A stretch of DNA of 64,000 nucleotides. It comes from Streptomyces olivaceoviridis (GTDB lineage Bacteria; Actinomycetota; Actinomycetes; Streptomycetales; Streptomycetaceae). The position numbers were made by a program, and so were the translations under genes. The stretch's first letter is position 1. The number at the start of each line of letters is the position of its first letter. The notes under the pieces are model-generated. The model was not told where the DNA came from, made no database searches, and saw only the letters and a program-made list of their open reading frames with translations. Below, in pieces: positions 18,139 to 24,984 of the stretch. The stretch covers positions 1-64,000 of the forward strand of contig NZ_BMUI01000010.1 of assembly GCF_014650115.1 (NCBI RefSeq). Reading direction: 5' to 3'.

Positions 18139-18975
18139 ATGCAGAAGGATCAGTTGTTCACCCGGCGCCGCATGCTCCTCGCCGGCGCCGCCGCCTTGGG
18201 AGCCGCGGGCACCGCCGGAGTCGTCCTGGCGCAAGGCGGCGAGGAGACCGCCGGGACCGCCGCCGCCCCCGTCGCCGGCCCACAGGCCCGCCAGGCGCTC
18301 AAGCCCTCCGCCTTCCGGCTCCAGCCGCTCACCGGGGACGGACCGCCACGCGCCGCGCCCCGCAGGCTGAAGGTGCGGAAGGAACCCATCATGCGGGTGT
18401 CCACGAGCGGTCGGCACATGGTGCTGACCTTCGACGACGGCCCCAACCCGGCGTACACCCCGCACATCCTGGACACCCTCGCCAAGCACGACGTACGGGC
18501 GATGTTCTTCGTCTGCGGCGAGTGCGTCGTGCAGAACAAGGAACTGCTGGCCCGGATGGCCGACGAGGGCCACGTGGTCGGCAACCACACCTGGACGCAC
18601 CCGCTGCTGACCGAGCTGAACCGCCGTGAGATCCGCTCAGAGATGGAGAGCACCAGCGACGCCATCGAGGACGCCTACGGCGAGCGCCCGCAGTGGTTCC
18701 GCGCTCCCTACGGCGCCTGGAACCGCGCCACGTTCCAGCTGGGCGCGGAGATGGGCATGGAACCGATGGCCTGGACCGTGGACACCACCGACTGGATGGA
18801 GCCCGGCACCCGCACCATCATCGACCGGGTCGAGGGCGGCGCCGCCCCCGGTGTCGTGGTGCTCTCCCACGACGCCGGGGGCGACCGCTCGCAGACCGTC
18901 CGCGCGATCCGCGAGTGGCTTCCCTATCTGATCGACTCCGGATACCGCCTCACCGTGCCGCGCCGGCGCGCGTGA
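18139..18975 (+). CDS. Secreted polysaccharide deacetylase (NodB domain), Tat-type signal
   Basis: A 278-residue exported protein. The N-terminus FTRRRMLLAGAAAL is a twin-arginine type signal. The NodB domain (about 90-275) has all catalytic motifs: TFDDGP (Asp99, Asp100), the metal histidines His150 and His154 in HTWTH, RAPYG at 188-192, DTTDW and a final LSHDAGGDRSQT. It would remove N-acetyl groups from peptidoglycan or a surface polysaccharide. It lies 95 bp after lysX on the same strand, so co-transcription is possible. Peptidoglycan deacetylation together with lysinylated lipid would both reduce susceptibility to cationic attack. Confidence 0.9.
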   Translation: MQKDQLFTRRRMLLAGAAALGAAGTAGVVLAQGGEETAGTAAAPVAGPQARQALKPSAFRLQPLTGDGPPRAAPRRLKVRKEPIMRVSTSGRHMVLTFDDGPNPAYTPHILDTLAKHDVRAMFFVCGECVVQNKELLARMADEGHVVGNHTWTHPLLTELNRREIRSEMESTSDAIEDAYGERPQWFRAPYGAWNRATFQLGAEMGMEPMAWTVDTTDWMEPGTRTIIDRVEGGAAPGVVVLSHDAGGDRSQTVRAIREWLPYLIDSGYRLTVPRRRA

Positions 18976-19024
18976 CGCCTTCCGGCCGTACCGGCCGCTC
19001 TTCCGCCCGCCGGGCCGCGGTGGT

Positions 19025-19696
19025 TCACATGACCGTGGCCAGGCGGGCGAAGACCACGACGTTCCCGTCGTAGCCGTTCTGCTTGGAGAAACCGCCGCCG
19101 CAGGTGATGACCCGCAGTTCCGGTGCCCCCTTCGAGCCGTACACCCGGTCGCCCGGGAAGTTGTTCTTCTCGAAGACCTCGACCCCGTAGATCCCGAAGA
19201 CGGCTGTCTTCCCGTCCTGGCGCAGGACCTCGACCTGGTCCCCCTTCTTCAGCGCCCCGAGGCCGTAGAACACGGCGGGGCCCTGCTTGTTGTCGACGTG
19301 TCCGACGATGACCGCGGTGCCCTTCTCCCCCGGGGACACGGCGCCGGTGAACCAGCCGGCCAGGCCCGGGTTCTCCGGCGGCGGCGCGGCGACCCAGCCG
19401 TCCGCGTCCAGCCCGACCTGTACGACGGGCGCGTCCACCTGGATCGCCGGGATCCGGACCCGCTGCACGGGGGAGAACGGCAGGGAGGCGGGCGCCGCCG
19501 GGAAGGTGCCCAGGGCGACGCGGTTGTCCGGGGCCGCCGCGGTGGCGGGCTGCGGCGGGCCGACGTCGAACTCGCCCGAACCGTTGCGAATGAGCGCCAG
19601 GCCGGTCAGCAGAACAAGCGCTATCACGCCCCAGGGGGCACGCTTCCTCCGCCGCTCCTCCTCTTCGGCAAGCTGGGCCAGCTTGGACGCAGACAT
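19025..19696 (-). CDS. Class F sortase
   Basis: A 223-residue membrane-anchored sortase. One helix lies near residues 22-40, preceded by a charged ERRRKRAP segment. The sortase barrel follows, with the catalytic His in VIVGHVDNKQG and the catalytic Cys in RVITCGGGF, the pattern of actinobacterial class F enzymes. After the Cys the sequence FSKQNGYDGNVVVFAR has no Arg until 19 residues downstream, so the usual catalytic Arg may be displaced or absent. The gene is divergent from a secreted repeat protein with a C-terminal anchor, the natural candidate substrate. Confidence 0.88.
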   Translation of the reverse strand: MSASKLAQLAEEEERRRKRAPWGVIALVLLTGLALIRNGSGEFDVGPPQPATAAAPDNRVALGTFPAAPASLPFSPVQRVRIPAIQVDAPVVQVGLDADGWVAAPPPENPGLAGWFTGAVSPGEKGTAVIVGHVDNKQGPAVFYGLGALKKGDQVEVLRQDGKTAVFGIYGVEVFEKNNFPGDRVYGSKGAPELRVITCGGGFSKQNGYDGNVVVFARLATVM

Positions 19697-20028
19697 TCGT
19701 CACCCCTCTCGACGCGGGCCTCGCCACGTCCCTCGCGCATGGGAAAACGCTAAGTCCCGCGCGTGCGGCGGGCGACGGGTCGAACGGCGAACGGGTGGCC
19801 TCGCACCCGGCCGGTGCGCCATCCGAGTTGCCGTTTCCAGGAAATTTCTGACGGTCCGTGACCTGCGGCAATATCCGATTGTGTGGTTGTCCGTCGGCGT
19901 GTCGGCTCACCAGGACGGACCATTCTCGACATGCGGGCGTGTTCTGCGCGTCTGAGGGTCTACCCGGGAGGTGTTTTCTCGCCGATCCACCGGGGACGGG
20001 ACCCGGGGTGCCTCCCGCGGAGGATCAC
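19697..20028. promoter_or_regulatory. Divergent promoter region of sortase and repeat-protein genes
   Basis: About 330 bp holding the promoters of two divergent genes. The half near the sortase is G/C-rich; the central part (about 19835-19930) is the most AT-containing. GCGGAGGATC ends just before ATG 20029 and is a strong ribosome binding site for the repeat protein. I find no riboswitch-like fold, no palindromic operator and no small gene that I would defend. Confidence 0.4.
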
Positions 20029-21036
20029 ATGCGCAACCAACGCGCCCTGGCGGCGGCGTGCACCGCGGTCGCCGTGCTCGGGTTCGCCGCCCCTGACGCC
20101 GTCGCGGACGGCATGGGCAATGGGGGCGGACCGAGCAGCACGGACAACAACGCCACGGTCGTCGTGCCCGGTACCGGCAACATCGGCACCTTCAGCGGGA
20201 ACGGGGTCTTCCCCGGGAACGGCGTCTTCCCCGGGAACGGGAACTTCAACGGCAACGGCAACTTCAACGGGAACAACCACGGGAACGGCAACTTCAACGG
20301 GAACAACCACGGCAACGGCAACGGCAACGGCAACTTCAACGGGAACGGGAACGGGAACGGGAACAACCACGGGAACGGCAACGGCCGAGGAGACGAGGGC
20401 AACCGCCGAGGGGATGAAGGCAACCGCCGAGGGGACGAGGGCAACCGGCGAGGGGACGAGGGCAACCACCGAGGGGACGAGGGCAACCGCCGAGGGGATG
20501 AGGGCAACCGCCGAGGGGATGAGGGCAACCGCCGAGGGGACGAAGGCAACCACCGTGGCGGTGAAGGCAACGGACGCGGAGACGACTTCGGCCGCGGGAA
20601 CGACTTCGGCGGAGAGAGGTTCGGGCGTGAGGACGACTTCGCCAACTCGCGCGACATCTTCGTCACGCCCGACATCGTCTCGGCCGGGGGCCGCCTCACC
20701 GTCATCGTGAACGGCTGCCGGCGGGGTACGGCGAGTTCCGACGCCTTCGGCACCATCGACCTGGAACAGTTCCACGACGACACCGCGCGGGGTGTCGCCA
20801 TCGTGGACCGCGACGCCGGCCGCGGCCGGTACGACGTCACCGTCCGCTGCGACGGCCGCACCCTGACCCGCCGCGGGGCCTTCAGCGTCGTCGGCGGCGT
20901 CAACGGCGGCTTCGGCGGCAGCAGGATCAGCGGCGCGACGCCCACCGACATGGCCATCGGCGGCGGCCTGGTGGGTGCGGCCGTGCTCGGCGGTGGCGCC
21001 TTCTGGATGCGCCGCCGGCACGAGAAGCGCGCCTGA
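20029..21036 (+). CDS. Secreted Asn/Gly-rich protein with tandem RGDEGN repeats and C-terminal anchor
   Basis: A 335-residue surface protein. Signal peptide residues 1-27 (ending AVADG) precede an Asn/Gly block (about 55-118, NGN and NNHGN units) and a tandem of seven-residue units (about 120-180, eight with RGDEGN and one RGGEGN). Next come a globular domain (about 215-290, starting DIFVTPDIVSAGGRLTVIVN, with one Cys pair) and a C-terminal helix followed by MRRRHEKRA. The tail looks like a sortase sorting signal, but no LPxTG or LAxTG precedes the helix; GATPTD is there instead. It is divergent from the class F sortase. The start is set by GGAGG. Function is unknown; adhesion or wall structure is plausible. 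Confidence 0.82.
   Translation: MRNQRALAAACTAVAVLGFAAPDAVADGMGNGGGPSSTDNNATVVVPGTGNIGTFSGNGVFPGNGVFPGNGNFNGNGNFNGNNHGNGNFNGNNHGNGNGNGNFNGNGNGNGNNHGNGNGRGDEGNRRGDEGNRRGDEGNRRGDEGNHRGDEGNRRGDEGNRRGDEGNRRGDEGNHRGGEGNGRGDDFGRGNDFGGERFGREDDFANSRDIFVTPDIVSAGGRLTVIVNGCRRGTASSDAFGTIDLEQFHDDTARGVAIVDRDAGRGRYDVTVRCDGRTLTRRGAFSVVGGVNGGFGGSRISGATPTDMAIGGGLVGAAVLGGGAFWMRRRHEKRA
20206..20570 (+). repeat. In-frame tandem repeats: Asn-Gly codons, then a 21-bp RGDEGN unit
   Basis: From 20206 to 20385 the coding strand repeats short GGGAAC/GGCAAC units. From 20386 to about 20570 a 21-bp unit recurs nine times (GGGGACGAGGGCAACCGCCG core) with few mismatches. All copies keep frame. Near-identical units suggest recent copy-number change by slippage or recombination, so length variation between strains is likely. 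Confidence 0.9.
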
Positions 21037-21094
21037 GTCCCCGGTGCGCCGCCGAGGCCACCGGATCCGTCCCCGTCCCCGAGCACACGCACGT

Positions 21095-21145
21095 CGGCAG
21101 GCCTTCGCCCCGGTTCCTCGCGGAAGCGGGGGCGAAGGCCTGCCG
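21095..21145. terminator. Bidirectional hairpin terminator
   Basis: A perfect 17-bp inverted repeat: CGGCAGGCCTTCGCCCC at 21095-21111 pairs with 21129-21145 around a 17-nt loop. It lies between convergent genes (repeat protein ending 21036 and DUF4239 gene ending 21198), where a bidirectional terminator is expected. No U-tract follows, which is common in Streptomyces. Confidence 0.85.
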
Positions 21146-21197
21146 TGGCTGCCGTCCCGGTCCGGCGGCGGACGCCGCTTCGCCGGGGTGGCCGGGA

Positions 21198-21962
21198 TCA
21201 GCCGGTGATGCCCGGGAACAGGATCTGGAACGGTTCCGCCGTCACCGCGATGCCCCGGCTGTAGGGCGCGTCGAAGTCCCAGATGAGGAACAGCATGAAG
21301 GCGATGGTCGCGGAGAACAGCCCGGCCAGGACCAGTTCGCGCCCGGTGCGCCGGATCTGGAGCGCGAACACCATGCCGACGGTGATCAGCGCGCCGGTGA
21401 GCAGCCCCCACCACACGACCGGCGGCATGGTGGCCCCGGTGGAGTCGGCGCGCGCGTTGCGCGCCTGATCGGCGGTGGCCATCTGGTCCAGCAGCGGCTG
21501 GTAGGCCTGCGCCTCGAAGTCGTTCTTCGGCTGGTAGTCGGTGACGGCCTCCCGGACCTTGTGCAGCAGTTCGGTGCCGCGGTCCGTGACCCGCTCGTCG
21601 TCCGCCATCGTCCGCCACTCGGTGTGGACGACGTAGCCGACGTAGGCGTCGACGTCCGCGCGGATCCCGTCCCGGACGTCCGGCGGGTAGACCCGGACCC
21701 GCTCCGAGATCTCGTGCAGCGCCTGGGCCTCGGTCTGCACGTGGTCCTGGGCGGCGTTGCGCGCCTCCCACACGCCCGCGATGGCCAGGCCCAGGACGAT
21801 GGCGTAGATGACGCCGATCCACATCGTCATGTACTCGATGACGTCCGGGGTCTCGTTGGGATCCTCGTCCTCGGCGGCTGCCCGGTGCCGTAGCAGCGTG
21901 ATGACGACCACCACGGCGCAGGCCGCCAGCATCGCGAGGACGAGAACAAGCCAATCCGACAA
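21198..21962 (-). CDS. DUF4239 (bestrophin-like) membrane protein
   Basis: A 254-residue membrane protein with two N-terminal helices (about 4-25 and 45-68), a central soluble segment with the YPPDVRDGIRADVDAYVGYVV region, and two C-terminal helices. This is the arrangement of the DUF4239 or bestrophin-like family, whose function is not established, although an ion channel is suspected from the fold. It starts at TTG 21962 behind a good GGAGG site seven bases away. It lies 34 bp downstream of the Pro/Thr-rich gene, so the two are probably one transcript. Confidence 0.8.
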   Translation of the reverse strand: MSDWLVLVLAMLAACAVVVVITLLRHRAAAEDEDPNETPDVIEYMTMWIGVIYAIVLGLAIAGVWEARNAAQDHVQTEAQALHEISERVRVYPPDVRDGIRADVDAYVGYVVHTEWRTMADDERVTDRGTELLHKVREAVTDYQPKNDFEAQAYQPLLDQMATADQARNARADSTGATMPPVVWWGLLTGALITVGMVFALQIRRTGRELVLAGLFSATIAFMLFLIWDFDAPYSRGIAVTAEPFQILFPGITG

Positions 21963-21995
21963 CTGGTGCCTCCAGGGAGTGAGGTGGCCGACGCG

Positions 21996-22661
21996 TCAGC
22001 GCGGGCGCAGCGCCGCCACGGCGACGATCGCGGGGACGGTGATGAGCAGGACGTAGGTGACGGGTGAGGTGTGACCGCGCGTGGGGCGGCTGATGGCGTG
22101 GGGGTGGTACTCCGGGTAGCTCACCGGGGTCACGGAGGGCCGTGGGGTGGGCTTGGGCGTCGGCTTCGGCTTCGGCGTGGGTCTCGGTGGCGGCGTGGCG
22201 GTGGGGGTCGGCCGGGGTGCCGGGGGAGGCGGGAGTGCCGGAGCGGGCCGGGCGGGCGGTCGCGGCGTGGGGGCCGGTCTCGGCGGCGGTTCCGGCGTCG
22301 GCCGGGGTGGCGGTTTCGGCGTCGGAGTCGGAGTCGGCGTCGGCTCGGGCGGAGGCGGCGGCTTCGGCGTCGGGGTCGGTGTCGGAGTGGGAGTGGGAGT
22401 GGGAGTGGGCGTCGGTGGACACGGCGGCGGGGGCGGCTTGGGACAGGGCGGGTCGGGCCAGGGCGGGTCGGGCCAGTGGTGGCCGCCGGCGTGGGCCACC
22501 GCCACCGTGCCGTCCGGGCCCGTGGAGGCGTACGCGCAGGCGTCGGCCGACGCGCCGCCGGCCGGCCAGCCCACCAGGGCCCAGGTCAGCGCCAACAGGG
22601 CCAACACCCGTGTGGCGGGCGCGCATCGGGTCACTTCGGGTCCAGGCACGACCGAGATCAT
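21996..22661 (-). CDS. Secreted Pro/Thr-rich repeat protein with C-terminal membrane anchor
   Basis: A 221-residue exported protein. It has a signal peptide to about residue 40 (cleavage near GGASADA), then a WPDPP/PCPKPPPP segment, two (PT)n tracts and further Pro-Lys/Arg-Pro stretches up to about residue 175. A C-terminal helix VTYVLLITVPAIVAVAAL ends in basic RPR. The low-complexity middle resembles wall-spanning stalks. The alternating PT dipeptides come from short repeats that could slip. Its role is unknown; co-transcription with the DUF4239 gene suggests a joint envelope function. Confidence 0.75.
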   Translation of the reverse strand: MISVVPGPEVTRCAPATRVLALLALTWALVGWPAGGASADACAYASTGPDGTVAVAHAGGHHWPDPPWPDPPCPKPPPPPCPPTPTPTPTPTPTPTPTPKPPPPPEPTPTPTPTPKPPPRPTPEPPPRPAPTPRPPARPAPALPPPPAPRPTPTATPPPRPTPKPKPTPKPTPRPSVTPVSYPEYHPHAISRPTRGHTSPVTYVLLITVPAIVAVAALRPR

Positions 22662-22932
22662 GAGGCGCGGAAGGCCGTCGTACCCCGCAGTGGGCCGAGA
22701 TTGCTCCGAAAGAGGGAGATGGGGTGATCAGAGGTTTGACGAGCCGAAGAGTCCACTATCGCCCGGTACGTCACCCTGGCGCTCCCGCTCCCGCTCCGGC
22801 CCCGGCGCCGCACGGCATCCGGAAGGAATTTCCGGCCGCCGTTGAACACCCGGGCCCCTCCGGTGCGTACCCATGGCCGTGCGGCGGCACATCAGGGCGC
22901 TGCAACATCCAGGCGATAATGGGGAGTTGACG

Positions 22933-23898
22933 ATGAAGACCTCCTGGCGGACCGCCTCACTGGTGGCGACAGCCGCTTCGGTGCTGGCGCTCACGACGGC
23001 GTGCGGTCAGGACAATGCCGCCACTCCCGCGTCGGCGGCCCAGAACGTCGGGGCCACGGCCGCGGCCGGCGACTACGGCAACCCGGGCAGCGGCACCGCG
23101 TCGGGCACCGGCAACGGATACGGCGCCGACGGCAACCAGAGTTCCGGCTCCCCGGCCCCGGCCACCCCCGCGGGCAAGCTCGCCGTGGCCAGTAACCCCC
23201 AGCTGGGCAATGTGCTCACCGACGGCGTGGGCCTCACCCTCTACCGGTTCGACAAGGACACCGCCAACCCGCCCAGGTCCAACTGCGACGGCGACTGCGC
23301 CACCACCTGGCCTCCGGTCCCCGCCGCCGACGCCACCGCCGGCGCCGGCATCGACAAGGCGCTGCTCGGCGAGGTCACCCGCGCCGACGGCACCAAGCAG
23401 CTCACCATCGGCGGCTGGCCGGCCTACCGTTACGCCAAGGACGTCAACGCCGGTGACGTCAACGGCCAGGGCGTGGGCGGCAAGTGGTTCGCGCTCGCTC
23501 CCACCGGCAAGAAGGCCAAGCTGTCCGACCTGCCCGGCCTGTCCGTCCGCAAGGACGGCAAGCTGGGTGACATCGTCGTCGACAAGAACGGCATGACGGT
23601 CTACCGCTTCATGAAGGACCAGGCCTGGCCGAAGTCCGTCTCCAACTGCACCGGCGCCTGCCTGGAGAAGTGGCCGGCGGTCGGCCCGGTCAACGCCGAC
23701 GACACCGAGGGCGTCAAGAAGAAGGGTCTGATGCCCTTCACCCGCCCCGACGGGGTGAAGCAGATGACCGTCAACTGCTGGCCGATCTACACCTTCTCCG
23801 GGGACAAGGCCCCGGGCGACACCAACGGTCAGGGCGTGGGCGGCACGTGGTACGCCGTCTCGCCCGACGGAAAGCCGGTCGGCGCGCCGGGCGACTGA
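22933..23898 (+). CDS. Lipoprotein with paired secreted repeats (PF03640 type)
   Basis: A 321-residue lipoprotein with Cys24 in LALTTAC. After a Gly/Ser/Asn-rich linker it has two modules of the secreted-repeat family. Each has a G-LxLYRFxKD-type strand (TDGVGLTLYRFDKDT; KNGMTVYRFMKDQ), a Cys pair with a Trp (CDGDCATTWPPV; CTGACLEKWPAV), a W-P-x-Y segment and a GQGVGGxW(F/Y)A motif. From memory a close S. coelicolor homologue lies next to rmdA. The modules are proposed to bind ligand or act in electron transfer, but this is unproven. ATG 22933 follows GGGGAG. Confidence 0.85.
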   Translation: MKTSWRTASLVATAASVLALTTACGQDNAATPASAAQNVGATAAAGDYGNPGSGTASGTGNGYGADGNQSSGSPAPATPAGKLAVASNPQLGNVLTDGVGLTLYRFDKDTANPPRSNCDGDCATTWPPVPAADATAGAGIDKALLGEVTRADGTKQLTIGGWPAYRYAKDVNAGDVNGQGVGGKWFALAPTGKKAKLSDLPGLSVRKDGKLGDIVVDKNGMTVYRFMKDQAWPKSVSNCTGACLEKWPAVGPVNADDTEGVKKKGLMPFTRPDGVKQMTVNCWPIYTFSGDKAPGDTNGQGVGGTWYAVSPDGKPVGAPGD

Positions 23899-23945
23899 TC
23901 ACCTCCCCAGGTCGATCGCCCCGCCCGCCCCGGCGCGCGGCCGAA

Positions 23946-23982
23946 GATCCGCCCCCTCCGCACCGCACGGAGGGGGCGGATC
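23946..23982 (+). terminator. Hairpin terminator after the secreted-repeat lipoprotein
   Basis: Perfect 15-bp stem: GATCCGCCCCCTCCG at 23946-23960 pairs with 23968-23982 across a 7-nt loop, followed by GTTGTGTG. It lies 48 bp after the lipoprotein stop and isolates it from the methyltransferase gene downstream. Confidence 0.88.
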
Positions 23983-24171
23983 GTTGTGTGCGGTGAGCGC
24001 GCGAGCCGCCCGTACAGCCGTCACACAGCGGGGTCATACGGGCACTTGCCGCAGGCAGTGACCGGGAACGGACGGTCAATTTCCGGTTGGGGTCGCTCCA
24101 TTGGCAGGCGATCAGTAGCCTCAGCTCGAACACCGGATCGCCTGCACCCGTCCACCGCCTTGGAGAGATAC

Positions 24172-24984
24172 ATGGAGCGTCCCGCCTGGGCCCCACGGAG
24201 CATCGACATCTCGGTGCCCAGCGTCTCGCGGATCTACGACTACTACCTGGGCGGTTCGCACAACTTCGAGGTCGACCGGGAGGCGGCCCGCAAGGCGATG
24301 GAGTTCATGCCGGGCCTGCCGAAGATCATGCAGGCCAACCGGGCGTTCATGCGCCGGGCCGTGCGGTTCGCGGCGGGGGAGGGCATCACCCAGTTCCTCG
24401 ACGTCGGCTCCGGCATCCCCACCTTCGGAAACGTCCACGAGGTGGCGCGGGCGGCCGTGCCGGGCGCGCGCGTGGTCTACGTCGACCACGACCCGGTGGC
24501 CGTCGCGCACAGCCAGGCGGTCCTGGCGGGCGACGACGACGTCGACGTGGTCGCGGCGGACCTGCGCAAGCCCCAGGACATTCTCTCCAGCCCCCCATTG
24601 CACCGCCTGATCGACCTGAATCGGCCAGTGGCGCTCCTCCTCGTTGCCATACTGCACTTCGTGGAAGACGCGGACGACCCGTACGGTGCGGTGGCCGAGC
24701 TGCGCGAGGCGCTCGCGCCCGGCAGCCTGCTGATCCTCACCCATGCCTCGTACGAGGGAATCCCGCTGCCCGCCGAGCGGGCCCGGGGTGCGGTGGACGT
24801 GTACAAGGACATTCGCAACCCGCTGATCATGCGTACGCGCGACGAGATCGCGCGGTTCTTCGAGGGGTACGACATGGTGGAACCCGGACTGGTGCTGATG
24901 CCGCGCTGGCGCCCGGACTCGGCGCCGGAGGACGAGGATCCGTATGCCTTCTCCGGATTCGCCGGCGTGGGGCGTACGGCGTGA
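24172..24984 (+). CDS. SAM-dependent methyltransferase, DUF574/PF04672 family
   Basis: A 270-residue protein with the family N-terminus RIYDYYLGGSHNFEVDREAA and the SAM-binding glycine loop FLDVGSGIPTF at residues 76-85, followed by VVYVDHDPVAVAHSQ. This family is greatly expanded in Streptomyces and substrates are unknown. ATG 24172 sits behind GGAGAG. Its stop overlaps the GTG of the rmdA gene by 4 bp, so the two are coupled, which raises the possibility of a shared signalling role. Confidence 0.87.
   Translation: MERPAWAPRSIDISVPSVSRIYDYYLGGSHNFEVDREAARKAMEFMPGLPKIMQANRAFMRRAVRFAAGEGITQFLDVGSGIPTFGNVHEVARAAVPGARVVYVDHDPVAVAHSQAVLAGDDDVDVVAADLRKPQDILSSPPLHRLIDLNRPVALLLVAILHFVEDADDPYGAVAELREALAPGSLLILTHASYEGIPLPAERARGAVDVYKDIRNPLIMRTRDEIARFFEGYDMVEPGLVLMPRWRPDSAPEDEDPYAFSGFAGVGRTA

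Noticed and set aside
20386..20570. CRISPR or tandem regulatory array
   Set aside because: The 21-bp repeats are in frame within a coding gene and encode RGDEGN units.
19960..22626. Minus-strand open frame of 888 codons across the repeat protein and DUF4239 genes
   Set aside because: Its VALVPSAVAL repeats are the reverse of the RGDEGN repeats; no initiation site and the true genes in this stretch have better codon use.
22147..22845. Plus-strand Gly/Val-rich open frame opposite the Pro/Thr-rich gene
   Set aside because: The (GV)n pattern is the mirror of (PT)n codons. The minus-strand reading has a signal peptide and C-terminal anchor, so that one is kept.
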